Shown piece after piece: positions 12,106 to 22,692 of a stretch of DNA of 64,000 nucleotides; position 1 is the first letter of the stretch, and the number at the start of each line of letters is the position of its first letter. The translations under genes and the position numbers were made by a program. This DNA is from Bromus sterilis (Eukaryota > Streptophyta > Magnoliopsida > Poales > Poaceae): NCBI GenBank assembly GCA_950022295.1, contig OX465600.1, forward strand, positions 313,048,031 through 313,112,030, read 5' to 3'. Under the pieces are notes generated by a model, which saw only the letters and a program-made list of their open reading frames with translations, made no database searches and was not told the DNA's origin.

Positions 12106-13162
12106 TTTCTACAAACATAATTGCAAGGAACACAATTAAGACTAGTTCACAACAATGAGTTCATATAATCATATTATAAATGAGCTCGCACTAAAACATT
12201 TCATCCCTAGGAAGTTTTAGTGATTACATGATCCAGATTCACTGCCCGACCTCGAATATCACACGGCCGACGGGTCAGTTTCAAAGGTAGACAACAACTT
12301 GTGCGATCACATTATCTTATATATACTGTGACTCATGCTCGATCTTTCGATCTCTAGTATTCCGAGGCCATATCTGCATATGCTAGGCTCGCCAAATTAA
12401 CCTCCATGTTATATGCTGTCCAGCAAGGCCATATCTGCATATGCCAGGCTTGCCGAACCCAACCTCATGCGAACTCCATTTAATATGTAGGACAACTCCG
12501 GTATGTACGGAGCATCAAGCCATATGGGAGAACCTTCCAGGTGGTGCACACTTCGGTAGAATACTTGTGTTTGGCTTTGTTAAGGGATCATCTTATCACA
12601 TGCTACCGTCGTGTATCCTATACTAGCAAGTTTTAAGATGTCTGAGCTATGGCAACACTAAGTCTACAGTGTCTCCATTTTAGTTTGTTTTATGATGACG
12701 ATTACTACTTACTAGTAACACATAGCAAAGCTATCACTACATCACAAACAAACAAACGATAGCCCCCACTTAGCAATACAAGGTTTAGACGGTCTAGTTG
12801 TATATTGCAAGTTTTACGTGGCTGCTAGGGCTTTCATAGTTAAACAGGTTTTAACCTACGAGTCAACCATAACGTCAACCATACGATTGTCTCTATTACA
12901 CCCCGCACGGGGCCCTCCGTTGCAAATGCCACATCCGCTAAAGTAGAGAGACAGACACCCCCCAGCCACTTTATACGGTACAAGCCGCATGTCAAGCGTG
13001 GAACCAGTCTCGCGTAAGCGTACGCGTAAGGTCGGTCGGGGGCCGCTTCATCAAACAATGCCGCAGATGTGAAGAAGTACACGTGGGAGGGTAACAATCA
13101 TACAATCAACGCCCACATCCCCGATGTGTTCTATCCGTATAGTAATACTAAGCATAGACCTA
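12106..13162 (-). other. E3 5' leader
   Basis: About 1.06 kb between primer site and gag ATG, without a gene. Repeats such as GGCCATATCTGCATATGC occur twice (about 12369 and 12427). Long leaders with packaging function are normal in BARE-like elements. Confidence 0.5.
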
Positions 13163-13175
13163 GCTCATGATACCA
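13163..13175 (-). promoter_or_regulatory. E3 primer-binding site (initiator tRNA-Met)
   Basis: Minus-strand TGGTATCATGAGC starts one base after the 5' LTR. The usual plant Copia site is TGGTATCAGAGC, complementary to initiator tRNA-Met; here an extra base splits it. Confidence 0.8.
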
Positions 13176-13176
13176 C

Positions 13177-14937
13177 TGTTGGTGTTCGCAGCAGAAAACA
13201 TAAATTTTTCTAACTAGCGTTCCCATAACCCAAGATCTAGCTAGCCTTATTACCGTAACGGAAAGTAGTGCGGAAATAACATACCTCGGGGTGTAGTCCG
13301 TTGCGCGGGAAACGTTCCCGCAAACGTGGTTGATGTAGCCGATCAAGTTTCACAGCCCCCTGGCTGTGTTGAGCACCCGGATGGGTGTAGTGCCACACGT
13401 GCAGCACCTCGTAGTACGCGCACACGTACGAGACTCGATGACGACCTCCGTTCTCCGATCCAGCGGAGGTGGCGGAAGCAGACCTCCGGACGGAGCTTAG
13501 GCAGCACGACGACCTCCGATTCTAGCAGAGAATCCTCAATTCCACTATAGACTCACACTAGGGTGTCCACCGTGAAAGAGACAAGGGAGGGGAGAAGACC
13601 GGAGAAAACCGATCTCAATTCGGAGTTATATTTATTATCTCACAAATTTCTGTGTGTTAAATATGTGCACCCTGGCTATCTATATATAGGCAGAGGGGAG
13701 GGAGTCAACCCCCCTCCCTTAGCAATGTGGGACTAAAGTCCCTTTGCTAAGGGGGGTGGACGGCCAAGGGGGGGGGGGGGAGGGGGAGCACCCCTCATGG
13801 GCCCTAGGGCCCATGGCGCCTCCCCCCTCTTTTCATTTTTTTCTTTTTCCCTTTAATTCCCCAAATGGGCTTTTTTCTCCACTAAGGCCCATAGCACATA
13901 TTAATTAGAAATAAAATGATTTTAATTATTAATTAAATTAATTAATAACTAAAACATAATATTCCATCTCCCGGTGCTCCGGAACACCTTCCGGTTCACT
14001 CCGAACTTGTTTCAGTTCAATACGGTACTTCTCCGATATTGTTTCCTTTATTCTCTGGTTGCTCCGATGGTTCCGAAAAGGTCTCCGATTTCATCGAGCC
14101 CTTAAGTGTGTTACCCTACGGTTCGAGAACACTCCAGTCATGACCGAGCAGAGGCATACAGTCAATGATCATCAGCGGGACCTGGATGCCCATAATGACC
14201 CCTGTGCATTCCGGATATCAATACCGATTGGACCTTACGCCGTATAGCATTCCTTTTGTCAGCGATACTGGATTGTTCTGAGATTCGATCAATGACATCC
14301 TATGTCTGGTTCAACCTCGTTCTGAACTAATCCTCATTCACTCGTTCCCATGATATTCATCCCCGTGACCTAGTCACACGCCGCGCATCTTTATGGATGG
14401 AATCTCACCTAGTTGGCCCCGAGTATCTATCCATTATATGGATTGACAAATCCCGCTCTTGTAAACAATACTCCTCAACATATCTCCACGGAATACCTAA
14501 GATACAACCGTTATGACCTGCATATTTCAGTCAGGTGGTGGGATGTAAGTCAAAGCATCTGGGAAGATAGTGATTATGCACGTACTCACGGTCAAAGGAA
14601 CGGTCTACCACGTTCTGTAATTACAACACTGAACCTTCATAAGATTTGATCATGCTGTAATGCTTACTTTGGGTAATGTTCATCACGTCACTTAACCAGT
14701 GAGGTGACCTCATAGTCAAGAGACTTAATTGTCCATGATCGCGAAACCACGACCATCATGTTGACCATGAACTAGTTATCGATGTAGAGGCTAACTAGGA
14801 ACTCTGGGGTTTTCTATACCACACCTGCATCATTGTTTCACTGATGCAGTTCTAGCACGGTATGAAACTGGTTATGAACTTGCTTAGATATATTGGAATA
14901 ATCATATATTATTTGCCTCTAGAGCATATATCCAACA
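13177..14937 (-). repeat. E3 5' LTR (right copy)
   Basis: 1761 bp, TGTTGGTGTTCGC to ATATCCAACA, followed by the TSD ACCCT. A longer G-run near 13771 accounts for part of the length difference from the left copy. Confidence 0.88.
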
Positions 14938-14950
14938 ACCCTATCTTTGG

Positions 14951-14959
14951 CTATTTAAA
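14951..14959 (+). promoter_or_regulatory. TATA-like element of an antisense E2 gene
   Basis: CTATTTAAA on the plus strand is followed by a CT-rich leader (TTCGCTTCCCTCTTCATTC) and an ATG at 15064, a typical plant core-promoter arrangement. The E3 insertion point is only 13 bp upstream, so sequence further upstream now lies 8.4 kb away. Confidence 0.45.
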
Positions 14960-15063
14960 CCTTGGTGTGGGCATGATCCATCCACGCATCTCCTTTGTTC
15001 TTCGCTTCCCTCTTCATTCTTCCCCACGCCTACTGCCATGGCTCCCAAGCTCCACCTAAAGAG

Positions 15064-15686
15064 ATGAACCCTAGCAAAAGCCAGGGTGCCAGGGGTCGAG
15101 GCCGTCGTGGTCGAGGTCGAGGAGGCCACGCCGGGCGTGGCCGCGGTGGTCGTGGAGGCGCGGCGGCCGCTACTCGTGATTCGGCCGCCCATGAAGGGAT
15201 CTTTAGCCACAATTTCGTGGTAAATATTCGTTCCCGCATCCGCAACCACATTGAGCTTCCTCTCTCCTTTGGTGTTTCTATGGCGGATCACGAGCCATCG
15301 GGCTTGTTCTTGCGCGCTGATGCATGTCCATACGGCCCGATCTGGGTGAGGACGAGTTTTAGGAAGGGGGCTCAATGCTCCTAGGGAAGGGATGGAAAAC
15401 CTTCGCCCGTTGGTACAATCTGCGCAGGGGAGATTGTCTCTGCTGCATGTTTGATGGGAAGGACTCCTTATTGGTAAAGGCCTTCAAGGCCCATGGCGAC
15501 CGTCTAGAGTGCTGCGCGGAGAGCTCTAGTGAAGCCGACTCAGAAGATGAAGACAACTCTCGCAATTCTCCTACCGCGAGCAATCAGGGCGACATGATCA
15601 TCACTAGCTCTGGTTCCTCCGACTCGTTGTCTGATGAAGGAATCCATGGAGGTGGAGGTGGTGATAGCTACTCTGGCTACGAGTGA
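15064..15686 (+). pseudogene. Antisense E2 gene 1: Arg/Gly-rich protein with B3-like domain
   Basis: The N-terminus is an RGR/RGG-rich run (residues ~8-35), like RNA-binding GAR segments. The middle region (IRNHIELPLSFGVSMADHE) leads to a block resembling the second half of a plant B3 DNA-binding domain: GKGWKTFARWYNLRRGDCLCCMF, then LLVKAF. A one-base frameshift near 15370 breaks the frame just before GKGW. The C-terminus is Ser/Asp-rich and acidic, ending at TGA 15684-15686. A 3' UTR-like stretch follows. The gene reads opposite to pol. Function inside the element is unknown; the B3 likeness is my pattern match. Confidence 0.5.
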
Positions 15687-15978
15687 GATGTCAGAGACGT
15701 CAAGCCGATCCCAAAGCGTGCTCGCAAGTAGACTTAGGATTTATTTTCCTTTGTCTGTGATGATACCTTCTAGGGATACTGGGCTAATCGACTTCATGTA
15801 AAAAGGCAAAGCCTTTGCTTTATGCAATGAATCAGAAAACCGACTATGCCCTTGAGCGATTTCTTTGGATGCCTTTGTCTTTCGATGTTTTTACTTGAGC
15901 GATAGAATCGACTGATTGTTGGCATCATTCGTGTAGGAGTCGGACCCATGGACTTTAGCAAATGCCCCCTTCATAGCA
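15687..15978 (+). other. 3' UTR-like spacer
   Basis: AT-rich sequence downstream of the B3-like ORF, with ATGTAAAAAGGC and TTTATGCAATGAATCAG words typical of plant mRNA ends. No coding frame is evident. Confidence 0.35.
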
Positions 15979-17617
15979 GTGGGTTACGATGATGATGATT
16001 TCGAGTTTGTCAATCACCGTGAAGAGCTAGAAGATTACTTCGAAGAGGGGGTATTATTTCGCATCTCTTTTGTTTATCTCACCAGAGGCATTTCAAGTCT
16101 GTTTATTCGTCGCTTGATTTTCCAGTGGGAGGAGTGGGTGAAAAGACGAAGAATCGAGTCTTCCGACTCTGAGGATCTGTACCATCCAGACGATATAACT
16201 TTGCCCGGTCGGCTTTCTCCTCTTGCTCATACGATTCGACCTGAGTCGACTCCCATTATTGATTTATCTGATGACAACTCTTTAGATTATCGAATAGCAA
16301 AGAGGTAAACCATATATTTTTTCTTTTATCCTTTTGACTAAGTGACGATATGTGCTTTGCCTCTTTGTATGGTGCAGGCTGATCGTCGGGATCTTCCGGA
16401 TCCTTCGGTTCCTATAGCTTATCCTTTTGAAGAAGACTAGCCGGAGTCTAGCCAGAGAATACCGACTCCATTGGAGGAGGAGTCGGCTATCCCTGAGCTG
16501 TATAGCAGTCTTGTTAGCCAGATGGATCGTCAACGAGACATTCTTGGCTTGATGAAGAGGAAATATGAGGTAATTTTTGTACTGTACTGTAGTATTGTAG
16601 CCCCCATGAGTCGGGATAATGATATAAGTCATCGGGCTGAGTCATAATAGGATAGTCTCTTGTACTTATGTTTTACAGGATATGTCCAAAAATTCTTGAG
16701 GTGTCGTTGCGACTTTAAAGAAACGAGTTATCCATCAAGCCCGTCAGCTTAAAGAGGCTGAGAGGAGAATATCTTTGCTGATGGACCGTCATAAAAAGAT
16801 GGCGAGTCTGCTGAAAACTGCTCAAGTCGGCTCTTCGAAAAAGGACCAACGTATTAAGCAGTTGGAAACCAGACTAAAACATAGGTATGACAAAGAGGTT
16901 GCCCTGGGTTAGAGCATTACTAGGATGGTCAAAGCCATTTTTGGTAAGCAATTGTTTTACCCTATCCATTTGTTTGAGGAATGACCCTTTTTTTGTCATT
17001 TGATATGTTTTGTTGAATTATCCTTTAGGTTCAGAAGATCCTCTAATGGTTGAGTCGCCAGCAAATAAGTTAAGGGCGATCATGAACGTTGTCCGTGATC
17101 TCCATACTGGCGGGTGTCGGGCAATTACATTTGCCTCAAGCCTTCTTGAGATCCCCAGGCTATTTTCAAGATGTTGGAAGAGCTGTCGAAATTGCCTGCC
17201 TGGATCCAGGAGTCCAAGAGGTCGGCTTGTCGTCAAGGGGATATGAGGGCTCTTGCTCTGTGCAGGGTATATTATCCCTCTTTCGAGCCGACTCGGCTAG
17301 TGGAGGGGTTTCCAGCAAGAAGAGCCGATAGTCGTTTGTTCGAGAAGGAAGATTACCATAAAGTTGTACGGGCGACTCGCGTGGAGGCGTCGATCATAGC
17401 GGATGACATCAATGTGGAGAGATTTGAGCCCGACTATGATGAACAAGGTCAAACATGTCCTATGCCGACTTCAGATCCTGTGGACTTGAGGCCGGGTGAC
17501 TTTCAGATGCCACTGGTAGACCTATCGACTCCTTCTGTGGCGATAGCCCCCAAGCCTGGAGTTGAAAAACCCGGTTGTGCGAAGGAGTCGGTTCCAGGAA
17601 CCAGTGAGAGGCCTTGA
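15979..17617 (+). pseudogene. Antisense E2 gene 2: multi-exon coiled-coil protein
   Basis: Four plus-strand blocks separated by good splice sites: 15979-16306 (acidic, IIDLSDDNSLD), 16379-16569 (LYSSLVSQMDRQRDILGLMK), 16679-16943 (coiled coil, LKEAERRISLLMDRHKKM) and 17029-17617 (ending LEELSKLPAWIQES... TRLVEGFPA... with a Pro-rich tail). Donors GAG|GTAATT and TTG|GTAAGC and acceptors TTTACAG, CTTTAG fit plant introns of 73-109 bp. In-frame TAG codons in blocks 2 and 3 and a frameshift near 17150 make it a pseudogene. The closing block is like the C-terminal region of PF04195-type element proteins. 16404-17617 is repeated at 23953-25166. Confidence 0.5.
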
Positions 17618-18200
17618 AAGAATAGTTTTGGCCGTAGGTTCTTCCTTTATATGTAAGGGATTTTTTTGTATGAAAGTGAATTGTTATGTGTGATAATGTA
17701 AGTATGTATGTGTGAAACAATTCTAGTACTGGAAAGTAAATAGCTCATATAGAAGTCGGCTATACGCGTGACTGGGCAGTAGCCTTTAATCGAGTAAGTG
17801 CAGGGTCGGCCGGCTCCCCGATCGGATGCCTCCGATTGACTTATGAAAAGGAATTATTATTCACATATTGTACGTAGGTCGAACTTCTCTGTAAGCCGGC
17901 ATCGCATGACTTATTCTAGTGTTATGTTGACTTAGATTCAGGGTCAATCATGGCATCATGTAGAGCCGTTGTTGAGTGAATCAAAAGCCGATACCACCAG
18001 GTCATATGGTGTGATTATGCATTAAGCTTACAGGCAGTAAGTATTAAGTCGTGATCGACTAAGTCGGGAAAGAAAAAGTACTTATAAGTAATATAAAAGG
18101 ACATAAACTCGACTTTGGTATAATAAGGATGAAATAAGCAGAGTCGTCTCTCACGGAGTGGACTTCATGTTTATTGTACAAGAAAATAGGAACAAATAGG
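16404..18200 (+). repeat. 1.8-kb direct duplicate, copy A (inside E2)
   Basis: It matches 23953-25748 at about 99% by eye (differences include GTACTGT/ATACTGT and GGACCAACG/GGACGAACG, plus one T-run indel). It covers the 3' two-thirds of antisense gene 2 and ~580 bp beyond. Both copies share the same stops and frameshift. Confidence 0.9.
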
Positions 18201-18472
18201 GAGGATTAAAGGGGATATGTTTGACGGTTTTACCGTTGGTGCTATGTGTAGTATGGACGGAGCTGAGCGATGTTCCACGGTCGAGGCATTTCTTCTCCCG
18301 ATGTTTGTGATTTGGACGGCTCTCGTACATCCAACAGATAGTATGACCCATTGTGTAGGTTTTTGCTTACCATGAATGGTCCTTCCCATGGTGAAGATAA
18401 CTTGTGCATGCCGGCCTTTTTCTATATAAGGCGTAATACTAAGTCACCTTCTTGGAAAGTTCGGCTTCTGAT
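17618..18472. other. E2 spacer between convergent antisense gene and integrase
   Basis: AT-rich 3' UTR-like sequence of the plus-strand gene to about 17750, then non-coding. The end of the pol frame (minus) fades out between 18400 and 18472, where degenerate EGDLVLRLI and WEGPFMV words mark the integrase C-terminus. No chromodomain was seen. Confidence 0.5.
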
Positions 18473-19430
18473 TCATCGACTGTGGTAGCGTCGTAAATCC
18501 TGTTGGTATATTGCCGACCTAGCCACGGCGAGATCGCGCTCTACATCGAGAAGATGTAAGAAGTCTTGTCTTGCTTTCTCGTTGTCGGTTTCAACGTAAG
18601 CCATGACACGGGGTGAATCGTGTCTTATATCGCTCGATAGAAATGCTTTGGCTCCGTAAACGAGAAAGAAAGGTGTGTATCCGGTTGATCGGTTTGGAGA
18701 CGTCTGGATGCTCCATAACACGGAGGGAAGTTCGTCTTCCCAGCAACCCGGGGAGTGTTCTAAAGGGACGAGGAGTCGAGGTTTGATTCCTCGGAGGAGT
18801 TCCTGATTTGCGCGTTCGGCTTGTCCATTTGATTGTGGGTGCACCACGAAAGCTAGGTCCAGTCGAATGTGTTCTTGTTGGCAAAAATGCTCCATAACTC
18901 CTTCCGACAGGTTACTTCCGTTGTCAGTGATTATCCTGTGTGGGTATCCGAATCGGAAGATGATTTTCTTCAGGAACTTGAGCGTCGTCTTTGCATCACA
19001 TTTGCTGACTGGTTCTGCCTCCACCCATTTGGTGAACTTGTCGACCGCCACCAAGAGGTGCGTTTTCTTGTTTTTAGAAGGCTTGAAGGGACCTACCATA
19101 TCCAGCCCCCATACTGCAAAAGGCCAAGTTATCGTGATCATTCTGAGTTCTTGAGCTGGTACGTGGTCCTGTCAAGCATAGCGTTGACAGCCATCTCATT
19201 TCTTCACTATCTCTTCTGCATCCGTATGAGCCGTCGGCCAATAGAAGCCATGTCCATAAGCTTTGGCCACCAAGGACCGAGAGCCGACATGGTGACCAAA
19301 GTCGCCCGAATGTATCTTGTTCAAGATTTCTTGTCCTTCTGTTGGGGAAACGCATCGCTGGAAAATACCAGTAGGACTAAGTCGGTGCAGCTCGCCCTTG
19401 TGGATCACAAAGGAATTGCTGTGCCTGACA
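18473..19430 (-). pseudogene. E2 integrase
   Basis: The zinc-binding N-domain has its two histidines (HSGDFGHH) and one Cys of the pair (DGCQRYA). The first Cys codon has become TGA near 19195, and a second stop follows. The catalytic core shows the DDE triad: D in GLDMVGPF, D in TDNGSN, E in HPQSNGQAERAN. Downstream WSIQTSPNRSTGYTPFFLVYG is standard Gypsy integrase. The frame 18473-19141 is open. In life it would insert the cDNA into host chromatin. Confidence 0.85.
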
Positions 19431-19469
19431 ATCTGTCGAGCCAAGAACTTGTCTTCTGGTAGTATTCCT

Positions 19470-20372
19470 CGTGCTTTGTAGTCCAAGTATGGTGTGACCC
19501 ATTCTAGGGTAGCGTGAAGTGCTGCTACGAGAGCCAATTCTGGGTCTGGTATCGCTATCTCTTCTTTAGGTGGGAGTCGGACGGAGGGGTGATCGAGGAT
19601 GTCAAGGATCACATTGGGAGGCACCGGTTTCTGTTGCGATCCAAATGATGACAAGGCATCGGCTGCTTCGTTGAGTTTCCTTTCTATGTGATCGACCTGG
19701 TATCCTGTAAAGAAGCCGGCTTGGTGTGAGACTTCTCGTCGATAAGCCGCCATCATTGGGTCCCTGGAATCCCATGTTCCTGTAACTTGCTGGGCGACTA
19801 AGTCGGAATCCCCTAGGCAATGTATCCTGGTTATGTTCATCTCCCGGGCGAGTCGTAGTCCGTGCAACAGTGCTTCGTACTCGGCCGCATTGTTGGTGCA
19901 GAGGAATCGCAGTTGTAGGACATAGCAGAATTTTTTTTCCCTGGGGAGAGGTGATGACCACCCCGGCTTCAGATCCCTGTAATTGTCGACTTCCATCGAA
20001 GTGCAGAGTCCAAGACTTGGTGGTTGGTTTTTCGGGTGGTATCTGCAATTCCGTCCAGTAATTGATGAAGTCAACTAGAGCTTGTGATTTGATGGCCGTG
20101 CGGGGCTCGTACTTTATGTCGTTGGCCCCTAGTTCTATGGCCCATTTTGCTATCCGCCCTGTCGCCTCTCTATTTTGTATGATATCTCGCAGGGGGGATG
20201 AACTGACGACCGTGATTGGGTGTTCTTGGAAGTAGTGCTTCAACTTCCGACTTGACATGAAGACACCCAAGACCAGTTTTTGCCAATGAGGGTAGCGCTG
20301 TTTATAGATGGATAGCACGTCACTGACATAGTAGGCGGGTTGTTGAATCAATTGGTCTTTTCCTTCTTCCTT
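19470..20372 (-). pseudogene. E2 RNase H: degenerate RH plus archaeal-type RH
   Basis: The first RH has lost its leading acidic residue (LYVAANSKTVSAAIV where Gypsy has LYL-D/S...). It still shows YPHWQKLVLG and RKLKHYFQ. A second domain follows with HFDGSRQ (D near 19997), NNAAEYEALL (E), LGDSDLVAQQ (D) and NEAADALS (D), the archaeal-type RNase H of Tat elements. A frameshift in a T8 run at 19931-19938 separates the first D from the rest. The role is removal of template RNA during reverse transcription. Confidence 0.8.
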
Positions 20373-21383
20373 TCATTCAACTACTATAGCGGCGCTGACG
20401 GTTTTGCTGTTTGCGGCGACATAGAGCAACATAGGTTCCTTTGGTCTTGGAGCCGCCAGGAGTGGTGCTTGGGATAATTGGAGCTTCAGGGCCTCCAGAG
20501 CTTCGTCGGCAATGTTGTCCCAGACTAATGTGTCTGTTTTCTTTAGGAGACGATAAAGGGGGATGGCTTTCTCGCCGAGTCGGCTTATGAACCAGCTGAG
20601 AGCAGCGATGCATCCGGTGATCTTTTGGACTCCCCGAATGGAGGTCAGTTTTGTCAAGGACATGATGGCGTTTATTTTCTCCGGGTTTGCCTCGATGCCC
20701 CTTTCCGATATGATATATCCCAAGAGTTTCCCGGCGGCTATCGCACAAGTGCATTTGGCCGGGTTTAACTTCATTTGGTAGGTGCGGAGGTTCGCGAAAG
20801 TTTCCTCCAAGTCTTTGATCAATGAGTCGGCCTTCTCGGTTTTGATCACTATGTTGTCGACGTATGCGTGTACGTTGCGCCCAATCTGCTCCTTGAGGCA
20901 GTTCTGTACGGTACGTTGGTACGTGGCTCCTACGTTTTTCAGGCCGAACGACATCGATGTGTAACAGAAGGCTCCAAAGGGGGTGATGAATGATGTCTTC
21001 TCCTAGTCTTCGACGACCATCTTTATCTGGTGAGAGCCCGAATACGCGTCCAGTAAACACAAAAGTTCACATCCCGCCGTAGAGTCGAATATTTGGTCTA
21101 TTCGAGGCAGGGCGAAGGGATCGTTGGGGCATGCTTTGTTGAGGTCGATGTAATCGACACACATGCGCTAGGTTCCATTTTTCTTGAGAACCAGGACTGG
21201 GTTGCCCAGCCACTCTGGATGAAATACTTCCATGATGAACCCGATAGCTAGGAGCCGGGCTATTTCTTCTCCCATGGCTTCTCTTATCTCATCGTTAAAC
21301 TGTCGGAGGAATCTCTTGACCGGCTTCATGTTTGGGTCGGTTTTAAGGTGGTGCTCAACGAGTTCTCTCGGGACGCCCGACAT
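20373..21383 (-). pseudogene. E2 reverse transcriptase
   Basis: N-terminal blocks include EIARLLAIGFIMEV, WLGNPVLVLKKNG and CVDYIDLNKACPNDPFALP. Then LLDAYSGSHQI (first catalytic Asp), MSFGLKNVGATYQRT, and AYVDNIVIKT where active enzymes have YVDD: the second catalytic Asp is Asn. C-terminal LNPAKCTCAIAAGKLLGYIIS and GVQKITGCIAALSWFISR are normal. In-frame stops occur near 21168 and 21005. Overlapping minus-strand frames in 20377-21060 are shadows. Confidence 0.85.
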
Positions 21384-21446
21384 GTCTGAAGGCTTCCATG
21401 CGAAGATGTCCCGATTCTCACGAATGAACTCGATGAGCGCGCTTTC

Positions 21447-22067
21447 CTATTTCTCGGATAGTCCCGTCCCAATGATGAATTGCTTGGAGGGGTCGCCTGG
21501 GACAAAATCGACTTTCTTCGTGTCTTTTGCTGGCTGAAACATGAAGTTTGTGTCAGGAGTCAGCTTTTTGAGCAGTGTTGGATCAGTCGGGTCTACCCTT
21601 TCCTTGTATACTTCGAGTCCTAGTTGAGCGCATGCCTGTTCTGCGGATGTGGCGTCCTCCCTTTCGCAGGCTATGGTGACCTCTCGACTTCCGTCGATGG
21701 TTATTATCCCGCACGAACCCGACATCTTGAGTTTGAGGTACACGTAGCATGGTCGAGCCATGAACTTGGCATAGGCCGGCCTCCCAAATAATGCATGGTA
21801 GGGGCTATTAAAGTCTACGACCTCAAAGGGCAGTATTTCTGATCTAAAGTTGGAGGTGCTTCCGAAGGCTACCTCCAGATATATTTTTCCCAACGGGTGA
21901 GCCGATTTTTTGGGGACAATTCCGTGAAAGATTGTGGAGGAAGGTTGTAGCTTCTTCCGGGTTAGGCTGATCTCCTGAAAGGTCTTGAAATAGAGTATGT
22001 TTATGCTGCTACCTCCGTCCATGAGTACCTTCTCCAAGGTGTAGCCGTAGACCTGGGGTGCCACCAC
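21447..22067 (-). pseudogene. E2 retropepsin-like protease
   Basis: Catalytic VLMDGGSSINILY is followed by the flap-side TIFHGIVPKKSAHPLGKIYLE and ALFGRPAYAKFMA, the usual plant Gypsy protease set. Lys/Asp-rich sequence then leads to RT. The 206-codon stretch is open, but the polyprotein around it is broken. Confidence 0.8.
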
Positions 22068-22673
22068 AAGGGCTAGGGTCCCTGGAGAGTCGACCCGTGG
22101 GGGGGGGGGTCGTTTCTACTCCAGGTTATTATTTGTTCGGACCACTTAAGCCATCTGGGAACCGCCAGAGTGTGGGAGACCGAGAGGGTTGCCGCATGCT
22201 GTGCGCTCTTCTTGTCCCTACGACAACTGCTGGTGGTGAAGACGTGATATGAGGTGACGCACGCGAGTTCCTTAGGGTGTTCTCAGTAGCCGCGGTCGGG
22301 TGAGGTCTCTCTATGGCGACTTGAGTCGATGGTGAGGAGACTTTGTAGATCGGGTCTGCGCGGGGTCTCAAGGGGATCTTTCGATCCGGGAGTTCCTTGG
22401 GCGAAGCCGATCAAAACACGTGTAGTGTTGATTGAAGGTTGATTTTCGTCGTTGATCACACGGGCGTGAGCTGGCGTTGACGTGAATCCGTCATTTTGGT
22501 TGATGGAGAGGAGGACCGAATCGACGGGGACCTCATAGACAAGATCCTTTCCCGGGTCTTCGGCAGCGATGCTGGTGTCGAGCTTGCCACACTGGTTTTT
22601 GATTGTCCGACTTTCGGTGACTTCCTCCATGCCGCGTCGATCTCCCTCCTGGATCTCAACACCCTTGCGTAGG
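22068..22673 (-). pseudogene. E2 gag remnant
   Basis: Only ~600 bp lies between primer site and protease. A frame at 22283-22630 (MEEVTESRTIKNQCGKLD...) looks like a gag N-terminus. There is no gag core (no WL..L / CCHC zinc knuckle) and a G-run at 22101-22109 breaks the frame. This is most simply an internal deletion of gag. Confidence 0.55.
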
Positions 22674-22691
22674 CCCCATTGTGGGAGCCAA
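22674..22691 (-). promoter_or_regulatory. E2 primer-binding site
   Basis: Minus-strand TTGGCTCCCACAATGGGG, one base from the 5' LTR end. It is the same framework as the common Triticeae Gypsy site TTGGCGCCCACCGTGGGG. Confidence 0.7.
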
Positions 22692-22692
22692 C

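Larger units (their letters stand above)
6588..14937 (-). mobile_element. E3: Copia (BARE/Angela-like) element, gag-only
   Basis: Two long LTRs (6588-8342, 13177-14937) are flanked by the perfect TSD ACCCT (6583-6587; 14938-14942). The minus-strand LTR start TGTTGGATATATGCTCTAGA, preceded by AAGTGGGAGAC, is very close to the BARE/Angela/WIS consensus. The primer site matches initiator tRNA-Met. The 4.8-kb internal region has a gag gene but no readable protease, integrase or RT, so mobilisation would need pol in trans. LTR copies differ by roughly 2-3% by eye, making it the youngest element of this nest. Confidence 0.88.

Noticed and set aside
14995..15384. Histone-like or ribosomal protein reading of the RGR/GGRGG run
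   Set aside because: The low-complexity Arg/Gly tract alone is not diagnostic; the downstream block fits B3 better.
15979..17617. Treating the exon blocks as separate small genes
   Set aside because: Splice sites, consistent strand and coiled-coil continuity fit one broken multi-exon gene better.
18867..19462. Plus-strand 197-codon ORF
   Set aside because: Antisense to the E2 integrase; no domain, and the minus strand explains the conservation.
20377..21060. Minus-strand 227-codon ORF in a second frame
   Set aside because: Out of frame with RT; an Arg/His-rich translation typical of a shifted pol frame.
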